From positions 1,145,272-1,209,271 of the forward strand of contig VWZL01004638.1 of NCBI GenBank assembly GCA_013396915.1: a stretch of 64,000 bases of DNA, written 5' to 3'. The position numbers and the translations under genes were made by a program. This document shows, piece after piece, positions 12,454 to 37,500 of the stretch (positions are counted from its first letter, which is position 1; the number at the start of each line of letters is the position of its first letter). The notes under the pieces were generated by a model, which was given only the letters and a program-made list of their open reading frames with translations, made no database searches and was not told the origin of the DNA. The stretch is from Stercorarius parasiticus. Taxonomy: Eukaryota > Chordata > Aves > Charadriiformes > Stercorariidae.

Positions 12454-14862
12454 CTGGCAAGACAGCAGAACACACAACACATCCTTTAACAAGTACAAAC
12501 CAGGAATGGTGTATGTGACACTATGCATGGTCCTTGGACTATCTGTTCATTTTGTTCAAAGTAAACAACACTGCCAAAGCAGATCAAGGCTCCTTGCATT
12601 ACAGCAAATTACTGGCCTGATTCACAAGTGCATTAATCTGTTCGATGCTGGTAGAACTGAGATGGTTTCCGTCGATTTATGAAGGCATTAAAGGGGGATA
12701 ACGGAGTTGTATAATATGCTCCAGCTCTGTGAAACAAACAGCCTTTGCATCTGCGGAGTGATGGAGCTCAGCACAGGCCCACCTGAATCTGCCCAGCAGG
12801 GCAGGGGAAAAGGGGGAGGGCGAGGCGATCTACAGCTCCACAACTCAGGGTGATGAATACAGCGATCAAAGAGAGAGCCTGCCAGATCTCCTGAGGTGTG
12901 GAAGCCTCCCAAAATCCATGAAATGAGCACCGCTTCCTGCCTACTTCCTTCTGGAGAAAGGGAATGGGAAGGGCAGCCGGCCGGCACTATCTCCATCGCT
13001 GTGACCATGCTGGTCTCTGTCAGAGAGCAGGTTTGTCCAAGCACCTCCTCCATGTCCACCTGCTCTGCAGGAGCCTCCTCCGATGGAGGGAAACGTCTGT
13101 TTTGAGAGGGCTTGGAAGAGGCTTATAATACTCTGGTATGGTAACACAGATGAGACTTAGAAAGGCAGATCAAAATGATACTCAGTGGTCCTGAATACTT
13201 TTTAGACCGAGGTCATTTTATACCATGTGTATGGAGAAAGAGATCTTAATATAAACGAGGGTGGGACTTAATGTGTTTGGCCATAGCTGAAACAGAAAGC
13301 TATCTTATAGAAGTGACCTCTTGCGAAGCATTCACTATCTTTTAATTACCGGTTTCAATTTCTGATGAATAAGAAAGTCCAATAACAACAAATTTTTTAA
13401 AAGTACATCAGATTTTCCCTGTCTTCAAAAATCTCACACAGTGATATAAAAAACCTGTTTTCTTGCAATTTTACTCCAAAAAGCAACACGTTTCATTTTT
13501 AATAATCACATTAAGAATGCGTGTGTTAGCTGAAACTGAGGTAATGCTTATTTTTGAAATTGCAGAGAAGCCACAGGCCACCCAAGAGACTGACAAAAAC
13601 TGCCTGTCTGGAAAAGGTTGTTCTGTAAGTAAAGGTCAAACAAAATCATGCTAGGAACCTCAAAGATGTTTTAACGTTATTAGTTAGCACAGGAGATTGC
13701 CTGCCGCAGGTGGCCATACTGCAGGTGACAGTGTAATTACCATGCAACACAGCAGGTATTATTTGTTCTCTTGCAGCCCCAAAGAGCCCTGGTCATGCAC
13801 CAGGACTCCAATGGGCTAAGGCTCTTCTACAAAGTCAAAGCGCCTTTTGTTCCTGTTCAAAATGTTCTGCCATGGTATGGCAGGGGCTACACGCTGTGTT
13901 CTCCTACACTGTCCCTGCCAATATATTGACATGTTCAGATGGAAGTCCTAAGAAGAGCTCAAAGCTCACTCCCTTTGCATTTATTCCTGCACCCAGTACA
14001 ATTATCCCCCCCTTTTTTCTTCATTCTGCGTTCTATTTTAAAACTGCTCTTTTTTGAATTATATTATCTTATGCCATTGCTTGGTACTTGCAGTTTCCTG
14101 TGTTGTTCTTTCTCTTCATTTCTACCTCTTATTTGCCAAATGTCTCCCACAGTAAGTCATTTCTAATCCTTTCTCTCACTGAGGCCTCAGCCTTGTAAGC
14201 CTACTTGAATCTTTTCCACATAAGTTCCCATTGCCCTTGCTTCAGGACTCCCACAGTATTGTGTCCTCACTCTCTCATTTCCTCTGCTATATCCTCCATG
14301 CAGCCAGCTTCCTGCTTCCTCCCACCAGAGCATCATCAACGCAACATCTGAAAACCATTTGCCCTTCTCTTCTCCCCGTCCTGTGCGTACTCATAGCACC
14401 AGGGGAAAGGGTAAGTTCAGATGAGGCTGCATGGGCTTGGGTGTATTTCTCAGTAGGTATGTAGGATAGAGGTAACACTTCAAACAGAATTATGCAGTAT
14501 TTCTCTCCACTGGTAAGTGACAGACAGAGAAGTGCCCATGTTGTCTCATTAGGGGACTGACACACTTCCTACTGAAAGCAGTGCAAAAGCTTCAAATAAT
14601 ATGACTTCAGAAGGCTTTGATCAGTCCTTTAGCTTCCAGAGCAGGACTCTGAAACTCTCACCATACTGTAAACAGCACACTCTATGGAGACACAAAATGG
14701 TGAAAATGGGACAAAATTTAATGAAGTAGGAAAGAAAAGCCCAAGTAGCACTCATTCCAGAGAAAAACATTTGCAAGCAGCAAGCAGTGTGACTCCACTG
14801 CAGTCAAACAGTACAATTCAGCAGTATAGATAACCACCTCCATGATACAGATTTATACTTAC
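12454..14862 (-). other. Intron within FN3-2
   Basis: 2409 bp. It contains a GC-richer patch at about 12690-13100 that is open on the minus strand for 123 codons without resemblance to a known protein, and a long C/T-rich stretch at about 13970-14380 on the plus strand. Confidence 0.85.
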
Positions 14863-14984
14863 AGTCCAATGAACTTCAATTGAGGAGGAAGAAAGGATAG
14901 TAGGGTTGTGCAGATGTAGTACCACGTCACCTAGTTCTCTCTGGACCTGCTTGTGATCCACACCTTGACTTGTTGGTGGAACAT
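14863..14984 (-). CDS. ROBO1: ROBO1 exon: start of FN3-2
   Basis: 122 nt, entry phase 1, exit phase 0. It reads [18 protein letters not shown], then [19 protein letters not shown] and ends VHWT; the HW tryptophan is the FN3 core residue. The acceptor is aattattacag at 14986-14985. The donor is ACT|gtaagt at 14862, full consensus on the intron side but lacking the exonic AG. Confidence 0.94.
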
Positions 14985-18570
<3,586 letters not shown>

Positions 18571-18739
18571 CTGAAGGCCTCAATTATGTAAGAGGTTGGT
18601 GTTGCACCTGAATTCAAATTAGGTTGCCATGACAATGTTACTGTATTTCTGCTGACATCTGTAACTTCGGGTTTTGATGGAGCACTAGGAATCAAGTTTG
18701 GGTCAGTGGGTCTTGGTGGCTGCACTGGGACTCCAAACT
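18571..18739 (-). CDS. ROBO1: ROBO1 exon: Ig5-FN3 linker and first half of FN3-1
   Basis: 169 nt, entry phase 1, exit phase 2. It begins [20 protein letters not shown], a proline-rich linker typical of ROBO1, then enters FN3-1 with [19 protein letters not shown] and ends SYIIEAF. The core FN3 tryptophan is in LSW. The acceptor is ctttgttag at 18741-18740; the donor is CAG|gtatat at 18570. The split codon AG|C gives Ser with the next exon. Confidence 0.95.
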
Positions 18740-20406
<1,667 letters not shown>

Positions 20407-20612
20407 CTTGGCGTATCGGATCTGTAATGCTCCTGTCTCCAACTGCTTGATGCGAGAGTCCTGGGTAGAAACAAGGATCCCATCCTTTTTCCAGAGAATA
20501 GTGGGCATTAACGTGCCTGTGGCCACGCAGTTCAGTACTAAAGTACCATCTACAGCTACAGTCTGATTCACAGGACCCTGTCGAATGACTGGGGGAGGTC
20601 GGTCTGCAATCA
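20407..20612 (-). CDS. ROBO1: ROBO1 exon: first part of Ig5
   Basis: 206 nt, entry phase 1, exit phase 0. It begins [20 protein letters not shown], continues through LNCVATG and [16 protein letters not shown], and ends LQIRYAK. LNC is the first Ig5 cysteine, LW the core tryptophan, and NQT a possible N-glycosylation site. The acceptor is cttctggcag at 20614-20613; the donor is AAG|gtagct at 20406, of medium strength. Confidence 0.95.
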
Positions 20613-28063
<7,451 letters not shown>

Positions 28064-28072
28064 CAGACACAA
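28064..28072 (-). CDS. ROBO1: ROBO1 alternative 9-nt microexon (Ig3-Ig4 linker)
   Basis: Nine bases, TTGTGTCTG on the transcript strand, sit between a long U-rich tract ending in tttttag (AG at 28074-28073) and a full-consensus donor gtaagt (28063-28058). Entry and exit are both phase 1, exactly what the flanking exons need. Inclusion changes ...TVQ-EPP... to ...TVQ-VVS-EPP..., adding three residues to the Ig3-Ig4 hinge. From memory, mammalian Robo1 and Robo2 carry a NOVA-regulated microexon (called e6b) at this position that alters guidance activity; I recall the mammalian residues only roughly as Val-Gly-Ser-like, so Val here may be a lineage difference. No transcript evidence is available to me. 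Chance is unlikely to supply both sites, the spacing and the phase together. Confidence 0.8.
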
Positions 28073-30889
28073 CTAAAAACAAAAACAAAACAAAAAGAAA
28101 ACATGGAATAAATAAAATTGAATAGACATGAAACAAAGCAAAGAATAAAGCAAAATTAAAAAAAAAAAAATAAAGAGGACCCTTGGTAATGACCTTAGAA
28201 AGCACACATATATTCTGACATATGAAAAATAAGTTTAGAATGTTAAGCCGCACATTTTTTATTTGATTTTTAAGCACAAGTCTCTATCAAATGCTGAAAG
28301 CAGGCTGTAGAGGAAAACGGGTAACAGACTGAAATAATGGTCAGACAGCCTGGGTTCTACTCCAAGCCTTTCCAATGAACTGTTGTGTAACCTTGAGTAA
28401 ATTTTTTTTTTTCATATTATCATTATTTCTCTGCATCAAGAGCTTTCCACGGTAAAATTAACTTGAAATCTCCAGTAAATATCAATCTGCAACATTGCTG
28501 AAATGGAACAGTGACGTTTACACCCTTTCTAAAGCATCCAAACATCTACAAATGGAAAATACTTTTCTGAGGCCAATAGCTATTACAAAGAAGTTTATTA
28601 AAAAATTAATAATATGCTGAGGCATTTAGCCCACACACCAATCTCTTCAGTATAAGATCGCTGTATCAAGGTCATAACGCACACCATTAAACTGCAAATG
28701 CAAACTAAACCACAATTAAAATTAATTTGAAAAGACTCTTAACCTTTTTCTCCCCCTCGCCTCAATTTCACTAAAATATTCAAAACCAGAGATTTATTTG
28801 AAAATACTATATTTTTCAACAGAAATTCCCAGTGGTAGATTATGTAATATTAATTTATCTTTCAACCATAGTTGAAAATTTTCATAAACTTTGAAACGGC
28901 ACAGATCTTGGCAGGCTTACTTTGCTTATAAAAGAAAGGCATGTTAGAAAGTGCTCCAACCACATATCACTAATTGAAAGAATAGACTGAAGATAAAAAC
29001 GTAAAAATCATGCATTTTGAAAATATACCCTGATAGTGACAAAAAAGTCAATCAAAAAAGGGTAGTTGGTATAAGAGAATTACAGTAAAATACATATTTT
29101 TTAAATGCATATTACAAATACCGAGCCCTTCAACACTTTGGTCTTATCGCTTTATGTTGAGAGTAGAACAACTATTGTTCAGCAGGGTACGCTTTCATAT
29201 CGAGTAGGTAAGCACCTGCAATACACCATCCTCCGATAAAACACATGGAGGAAACTAATAATATCCAGTCTGCCAACATTCATTAGGCATGAGGAATACT
29301 GGCTTACTGTTCAAATAAATACAGAGGACTCCAGGTGTATTATTAAAATGAAGTAGAATCAGATATAATATTGGAATTTTGATCATGTTGAAGCCAAGAA
29401 GCTGCAACTGAATGCACCAAAACCACATCAAAAGAGAATTTAGGTTTTATGTTATTAGATACATTTTTTTTAGGAAATAATCCCAAACGGAGGAAATTGA
29501 AATTACCATTTTTCAAAGATTTGTTTTGATTTTAAGGAAGTATTCTGGATGTACATTAGCCTTCTTTAAGTGTGTGCGTTCAGTATTTCTCCGAGAAAAT
29601 CAGCATGCATATTCCACTCAGATTATCTGCAAGTCTATGATTTGTAAGAGGAATGGCCAAGAAATGATACACAAGAATTCCTGAGAGAAATATGCTCATC
29701 CCCAAGACTCAGCTCCTAGCTACTCTTGACCATGTGTAAGTATATTTATTACCCAGTAACCACTCCTTTTTAACTGAAAAGCTCTCTACTAAACTTGCAA
29801 TTACAGTCTGATCTGCTCTGGAATTAGAAATGCTTCTCCATAAAACACAACTCATATTCTACATGAAAAAGCCTGATAAGAGACTTAATGGGATGCAATT
29901 CTTTCACAGAGGAAATAACTCTAAATTACCAATTCTCCATTACTCAAGTAGTGCCAAAAAGAGAAAAGTTCAGCCTTCTTGGTAGCAACGCAAAGGTGCC
30001 TAAGCCTTCTACTGAAAGCTCACTTGAAAACTTCTAACAGATAGAAATCTGTCTTGGTTGCTCAATTACGTTGCTACAAATTAAATTAACTGGTAAGTGC
30101 TGAATTTCCACTTTTCTTTTTACCAGACGGTTTTGTTATTGTAGGTCAAAAATAACCCTGTCAAGCAAATGTATTTTTTCACCCACCTGTAAAAACAGAG
30201 GGGATATTGATACATGAAAATAAACCCCTGTAGAAACAGGGCATCACATTGGTTGCAAATCTTTGGCAAGGCCAAAGGGTGAAATTTCATAGAAAAATTT
30301 AAACAGTTCTGTCAGAGGGACATCATGTGGTTTAAAAGAACAACAATAATAGCAACAACTACAACAAAGACCACTTTCTTAGTTTGATTTACATCCTATT
30401 GATATCTAACATTACTAAAGCTGAGATGTAAAGAAGTTTTTCCTCTATTATGGCACATTTTACTTGACAGCATTTTCAATTATAAAGTAAATTAATTTTC
30501 CCTGTGTTAATCGTGGCTTTTCACATGGCAATTAGGAGGGATAACCTGTTTGTAAAGACAGGAAGTTAGCATGCAAAACCACAAATACCAAAGGAATAAT
30601 ATTTTTGCCTATTTTTGCCTTTCAAATAATTTCCTTGACGTGTGAGGTTTTTCAGGGAAGACATGTCCAGTCACTGAACAAAAAACAAAAGAAAAGTGGT
30701 TTCCAGACTAGTGACGTGATGTTTTAAAGCCTTATTCTTGCCAGCAATTTTATCAACCTCACTGGGACTATTGGTATCATTAAATCCACTCGCAGGAGTA
30801 GGAATTTGCAGTTTTAGGACTTAAGCTACAGGCTAGTATAGTTGCCAGATGTTAATGGAGCAACTGTTGTATTTGACAGATGTAGTATT

Positions 30890-31320
30890 GTAGGGTCATA
30901 GGATAATCAGCTTGGAAGCAACCTCGGAGGTCTCTAGTACAACCTCCTGCTCAAGCAGTGTCAGCTATGGGGTCAGACCAGGTTGCACAGGGCTTGATCC
31001 AGTTGGGTCTTGAAAACATCCAAGGACTGAGGACGCCCAGCCTCTCTAGGTAACCGGCTCCACTGCTTGACTGTCCACCCAGTGAAGAAATTTCTCCTCA
31101 CATCCAGCCTCGATCTCCCTTGTTTCAATTTAAATCTACTGTCTCTTGTCCTCCCACCGTGCACCACTGTGACGAGCCTGGCTCCACCCTACCGACAACC
31201 TCCCTGTAGGTATTGGGGGCTGCTGCTATGTCCCCCTCGAAGCCACCTCGCCTCCAAGCTATGGAATCACCATTCTCTCAGCCCTTCCTCACAGCTACAT
31301 ATGAGACCTCAACATACTGT
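30890..31320 (-). mobile_element. CR1 LINE fragment, 5'-truncated
   Basis: About 430 bp of the 3' end of a chicken-repeat-1 (CR1) non-LTR retrotransposon, in the same orientation as ROBO1. On the minus strand it still encodes the end of ORF2 (reverse transcriptase protein): RRNFFTGWTVKQWSRLPREA, then SLDVFKTQLDQALCNLV and a stop at 30973. These match the R-x-NFFT-x-R/W-V-x-x-W-N/S-RLP and LxxFKxxLD motifs typical of CR1 tails. The plus-strand end near 30892 (gggtcataggataatcag) is a decayed form of the catagaat-type terminal repeat. Ends are approximate. It is non-autonomous, since endonuclease and most of the reverse transcriptase are missing. Confidence 0.88.
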
Positions 31321-32075
31321 GTGTAAGGCCTACATCTCTAAATAACACATTTTGTAATTCTTCTCACAAAGGTGAATGAAAATGTTGATCTAGTGTTTAT
31401 CTATAACTCATTTATTTCCTCATGTTTAGAATTAAGTGTTACAGGGTTGTGTCTATTTCTTAGTCTGATATTGGACAAGCTATAAACTTCAAGTGCCCCC
31501 TTTTTAAAAGCTGTGGCAATAATTATCTATCTCAGAATAAAATTACAGAAATTTTCATTCATTTATACTAATAAGGTGCTTTTGAGATCCTGAGATACAA
31601 GGTGGTACTTAACTACTAAACAGTATTTTGTTCTGCATTATAAATACTCAATTATTGTTCTGACTACTACTATTTATGAATACTTTCCAGGTGCTCAGAA
31701 GATATCTTGCTATTCAGATGACACAAGCTGAATACTTTTGATTTAAGCTCAATGTGTTTCATTTTTGATTATTTAAATAAAAATCTTCATGTCTTCAAAG
31801 ACTTGTTGACACCCATAGAGGCTATAATAAAGGGAGCAAGAAAGCATAATTCTACACCAGAGAAATGAAACAATCCCAATCTTCAGGCCGTTAATTACAT
31901 GCAAGAATCAAGCTCATATGCAATCTTTAGCTTCTGCATAAATCCTTGTCCATATGACTAATCTAGGAAATGGCAGACACAATGAAGTTTAGATTGCTTT
32001 CGATTAATTTTGTGATACATTAATCCCAGTTCAAGTGAAAAATACCAGAGGTTGAATGTGCCTGTAGAAACAAAC

Positions 32076-32498
32076 TGTTAGGAGATGGGATGCGAGTACG
32101 AGCCTCGGTGCTGGAAGAGACAGCGGAGCTTGGGAGCAGGCATTTCTGATGTGCTTGGCCAGGTAGAGACTAGACAGTGTGCAAGAGGAGAAACTCCAGA
32201 GCTAGCAACAGAGATAACATGGAGATAGCTACGCTATCTGTCAGGGAGCATTGCAGTTCAACAGAATGGCTGAAACTCAGCTGTTTATAATCTCGATATG
32301 AAATGGGTGGGTGAGAAACCCACTGTTTATAACCTCTGTCTGAAATGAGTGGGTACAGAAAACTTGAGTACTAGAGTTACATGCAGAGGAAATGCGAGAG
32401 TCTGAGTTTGTCTAGTAAACTGGTCAAACTCTGACTGCTCACTCCTTAAAAAAATAAAGAAAAATTTTGTTTTCCAATTCCTCCCCTAATTCCAAACA
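32076..32498 (+). repeat. Possible solitary LTR or other repeat-derived segment
   Basis: A 423-bp stretch richer in G and C than its surroundings, starting TGTTAGGAG and ending CCAAACA, so with TG...CA ends. It contains ATAA-type boxes (32284, 32326) and an AATAAA at 32453-32458 about 40 bp from the end, an LTR-like layout. No clean target-site duplication was found (left caaac, right aaaac) and I do not recognise the family. It also carries a 42-bp-period internal duplication. It may be an old solo LTR of an endogenous retrovirus; there is no viral gene here. Confidence 0.3.
32281..32361 (+). repeat. Imperfect 42-bp tandem duplication
   Basis: Two copies share ctgtttataa, then ctg/ata...tgaaatg, then agtgggt/gggtgggt and agaaa; copy one is 32281-32318, copy two 32323-32361. 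The copies differ at several bases. Confidence 0.6.
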
Positions 32499-34508
32499 AA
32501 AACTCAGCTAAAAAGCTGCCAACCTCTGCTGTTCATAAATATTTTTCATTGCTAAGCCTGCTAAACTCTGAAATCTAACTACTTTTTACCTTCAAGTATC
32601 TGAACAAGGACCATTGAATGCCTTTCTGCAACATGACTACCAGATATTTATGTTGATGTTTTGCAAGAACTGTTAAGGGACATAGTTTAAGACAATGTGC
32701 CATGTTTCATTTCCTATCTAGTGATTTGTAGGCTATTTGTTCTTATCAAAACAATCTGAAACACCCAATATCCTTGATATGCACATCTCTGCAGTCATTT
32801 GTGGAAGGTATCACTCTCTATAGAGAAATAAACAAAGGCAAAAATCTCTTGTTCTGAAAAAATATAAATGCTGCCATTCAGCTGTCTCTTGCCTTCAACC
32901 TGTGAAAAATATGGGAAAATAACACCAGGTACATTACAAAAGAATTGGGGTATATCGCTTTTCATCCTTATTGGTTTCTCTGTTTTCAGCTGTCACTGCT
33001 TGAGTTCCAGATACATATATAAATAATTCATATTTTCACAGATTTTCTGCTAAAATTCACATTCATGTAAGACCAGACTGGGACACCCTTACTCACCATG
33101 AATGCTTTCACAGTATGTAGTCCCAGAGCATGAAGTGTGATACAGTGCAGTACAAACTTCCGAGGAAAGGTCTAACAGTCTGGCGCCAAGAATGCCACAG
33201 CCATATAGCCAAGGCAAAATGTTTACATGAGATTTTTGATGTTTCAAATCAAAAGTGATGACTTGTAATTCCCAGCTCCCAGCAAGGGAATGATCATGGT
33301 TTATAACATCCATGATGACTGGAAAAATTCTGTTTTGGCTTGCTGCTGATGTGTCACATAAGCACTTCTTAAGTTTAAAGGAACAAGTGACTACTGTAAC
33401 TTCGAAGTTACCAAAAGCAAGAACAGAAAAATCTAACTGATTGGAAAAGAAACAGATTAATTGTTTTCTATAATGGTACTGTAAGTAAAAGAATGAAATT
33501 AAGAAAGAAAGCAAGCAGTTGACCAAGTATTAGGAAAAATAGTTCTTATAGTAAGATCACCTTTAGAAGCAGTGGAAACCTAGAAACCTGTAACAGTGTT
33601 TCAGGTTCATGCACAGAAAAGTCACAACACATGCGTAGTGGCAGTTCAACATCATCAACTCCAGAACCAATTTTAGAGATCAAGTTAAAAGGGCCATGGA
33701 GTCAAACTCAACAATTCTCCCTCCTGCAGCAAGCAGGAAGGTATCTGTTCTCAGCTCTGTGTCGGGAGCAACAAGCAATTTGTTTCAACAATTTGTCGTT
33801 TTCATTATCGGCATTAAAATGTCACTAAGCTTCTCTACTCTCTTTGGTGGCTTAAACTCGACCCTCTGCTGATAAACAGCACAAGATCTGTGCATTAACC
33901 AAACCTCCTGCTTAGACGCTATTCTGCTTTCAAGAGCTATCAAATGGCATTGACTCTTTATTGATTTCTGGCCATTTTGAGATTTAATTCAGGCTGAGAG
34001 GTGTTTCCCTCCTCAACTCTAATTGATGGGGCTGGGCAGTAAAATCTGGCTCTCTCTCAGCTGTGTCTCAGTCGTGGAATTATATTATTTTAATGTCTGC
34101 TTCACAGCAGGATACTGAACCTTCCCTTTAAAACATTTAAAAAGTCAAGATGAAAAGGGCTACACAAGTGCGCGTCTGTGTTTGTATATGGTGTGGGGGA
34201 GGAACCTAGTGCAAAAATCTGTGGGAAGAGAACAGTACATAAAATGTACTCACATAAGATTTTTTTGATTTGCAACTGATTTTGCTGATACTAGCTACAA
34301 AATAAGAAAGTTCATAATCTCTCCTTCTGCAGGAGTTAATGAAGATTTCTATGATAAAAATAAAAAAATGTGGAAATAAGACTTTGCAGTGTGGTTTTAA
34401 AAGGTAGTACTTCTCAGGTTAATACATGTAGTACGCCGTCTATAAATCCTGTAGTCATTGCCCTGAGGTGACAAGAGAAATCTGAAACATGGGGGTTAGA
34501 AGACAGAG

Positions 34509-34548
34509 AGAGGGATACCAGGCCTTCCAGAGGGATTCCAGGCCTTCC
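34509..34548 (+). repeat. 20-bp tandem duplication
   Basis: Two adjacent copies of agagggatNccaggccttcc, N being a then t, the only difference. Likely a local slippage or repair duplication. Confidence 0.85.
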
Positions 34549-37500
34549 AGAAGTTCCTCTCCTAGTCTCCCGTCCCCCTTCCTTGCTCTGGGTCCTCCTA
34601 AACCATCCTATGAACCAAATACAATTTAGAGAGCACACTTAGGATAAACCTAATTCCATCTATTTAAAAACTAGAGTAATGCAGTAAGCTGTTGAGTCTT
34701 GTTTCCCAGGCTTCTCTCTTTGGAGAAGAGTTGTCTTCCCCTGTATTTAAAAAGAACTGAGGTAATTTTAGGTACTGCTACAATCTAAGTAGTCGTGGCT
34801 ACAAATATTTATGCTAAAGCCTTTTAAAAGAGTGAAAAAAGATAGATGAATTTTAAATAAGCTGCAAAAAGATTATGATAGCTGCTTACTATTTGAAGAA
34901 TTCTTGAGAGCTTTCTACTGCATTTTCTGACTTACAGTAAAAGATAGTAGAGCTGAAAAGGAAACGAAGTGGGATTTTTTTCCCAGCTGTTTATGATAGC
35001 ACAGTTTTCTTCTTGGAAGGAACTACTTGAAATCCATAGCAACCTTCTTATAATAAGTTAAAGCTATTTGTGAAAAGTGGCCAAAGCTCCATGATCAACA
35101 GATGCCAAACACACACTATAAATGGAAGGACAATAGATCTCTACAGTGCAGTAACTTTTGATCATTAAAAAATGATATTTTGTGCATGCAATACTCAGTA
35201 ACTAAGACTGTGATCTGAAACAGATACTATTTCAAAAGAAATCTGGACTTCTTTTTATGGGGATATCACACCCCCACACAGAGACAACCCAAGTCTACGT
35301 GTGGGACACTAATACCTGAACTCACTTTTAATAATATTAACAGGGAAGCAACCACAACATACTGACAAATTTTAATTATAGGTAGCAAAAAATACAACAT
35401 ATAAGAATTCTATACAAGATGGAATTATCCATCAGATACTGAGAATTTTTACTGTGATGGAGGTAGAAAAGGGAACAAGTTGCTTAAGGAAATAAACACT
35501 ATGTGCAAAAATACAATAAAACAAAAAATTCAGAGACACTAGCCTGATTTTCATACAGTGAAACAGTGGCTCGCTTCTGCCAAAAGATGCCAGTGCTATC
35601 AAAAATTGCTGGTAGTCTGAAACAAAACTGTTGCTGCAGCTATGATGGTCTAGGGATATTAGCAAACATGTTTTGAGGTTTAGTCTTTAGTTATATTAGT
35701 TATACTCTTTGGGGAAAAAAATCTGACAAGATCTGAGCATCCAAAAACTCTGAAGGAAGAGGTACAGAAAAGGCCATCAGATCTTGCTGACGGAAAACTA
35801 GACCACAGCAGAACTCTCAGATGACTACTTCTTCTGTACTGAGACCCAAGTACCAATGTGCTACCTTAAGTGTGTCAAAAGAGAGGGGCTGTTTAATTTG
35901 AGGAGATGCAAGCCCTGAGTGGGCTCTTGTTATGCCACTGAAAGATGCAAATAGAACAGAATCACCTTCAATGCTGTGTTTAGAGAGCACAGGACATTTA
36001 TGAGAACAAGACAAGTGACCTGATGTCCATCCAGACAGCTTTGCTTTATTACTTCCCAGTCCTCTCATCCTATACCATACTTAAATGGAAAAAAAAAAAA
36101 AAATCACCCCAAACTTTGGGAATTAATGTGTGGTCATAGGGACAAGAGGAGAATGCAGACACCTCCTGAAGAAAATAATGTGAGCATACTTGATATTTAG
36201 CATTTTCATCTGAAGAAGCTCTATTTTTCTTGCACTAGAAGATTCTGTTACTGAGCCTACTAGGTGATCTAGTTCATATAAAAAGACTGCAAGATACTTT
36301 ATTACCAGTTCTTGACTATTTTTCAGCACCTAATAATAAAACATTTCAGTGTTCAAACAAAACATAATTCATAGTAACAAATGGTACTCAAAACGGCTTA
36401 TCAAAATAATGTTTGAATGCCCTGTTATTTTAAGTCAGCATTTTTTTTTGTCAAGAACCAATTCAGAGATGACTGATTTTAATGATGCATGTAAACTAAC
36501 AAAAAATAAGAGAGTGCACTATAATCACTGTATAGTCCTTATGAAAATTACTTACAGGCTATAAACAAGGCAAAAGTGAAGTGTGTATTATCTTTTTATG
36601 GATGTTTAGCATTATTTAATAAAGCCTAAGTTTATTTCAGAATGAACATATAGCAGAAGTACTGTTTAATGAACAACCAATGAAAATTATTATTCCTTGC
36701 GCTCTATTTAATTTTATACATAAAACCAAATTCTGCAAACCCCACAACTTGTAGTAAAATTCTGCTTTGTCTATTCCAAAGATAGAATTATTGAAATGTT
36801 ATCTTTAGAACAGCAGCCACAATATAAAGTCTGCAACAGTGAAGACGGATACAAAACCAATTGATTTTTCCCTAGCCATGGGACTTAGGAAATTGCAGGC
36901 ACTAGAAAACAGTCTTCAGATTTTCTTTGCTGCTTTTTAATTGAGTGCTGAAGCATGCTACACAAATTACTTTCTTCAGTTCTCTGCAGCGAGTGATTAA
37001 AAAGTTAGAATTTTTAAGAGCTTTACAGTAAATAAAACCCTTACAGCATTAGGAAGCCTCTAGCTTCCACTTATTTTTGTAGTAATGTTTCTCTAAATTA
37101 TTTGGACTCCTGTTCTACTTGCTCAGAAACATCTGTCTCAAGTCCTTGTTTCAAAGAACTAAATTGCAGGAAGGAATCTCAGAAGTTTTTAAGTGTTATT
37201 TCCCTGTAAGAAATTGCTATCACTGTTGTGAGACTCTATGTAAAAAAATAAAACTCCATTAAAAACCTTAAAAACTAAAGGAGGAGTTATTTATTAAAGT
37301 ATGTTAAGTGGATTTGAAGCAACTATAAATCACTTAATTTTTTTTTAACTTTCGCTGAAATATTTACTGATTCCTTCTTTTACCTGTATTTTAGAAATAC
37401 TTCAGGAACCTTACTGAGTGTTCATCACTTGCATCAGTAGAACAAGCACCTTCAGGGCACTAATCTCTTCTTCAGATAGTTTCCTCGGTTCCTTCTGATT

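Noticed and set aside
33089..33526. 145-codon minus-strand open frame as an independent gene
   Set aside because: No known domain, AT-rich content and no start context; only its splice-site pair is worth noting, as a possible poison exon.
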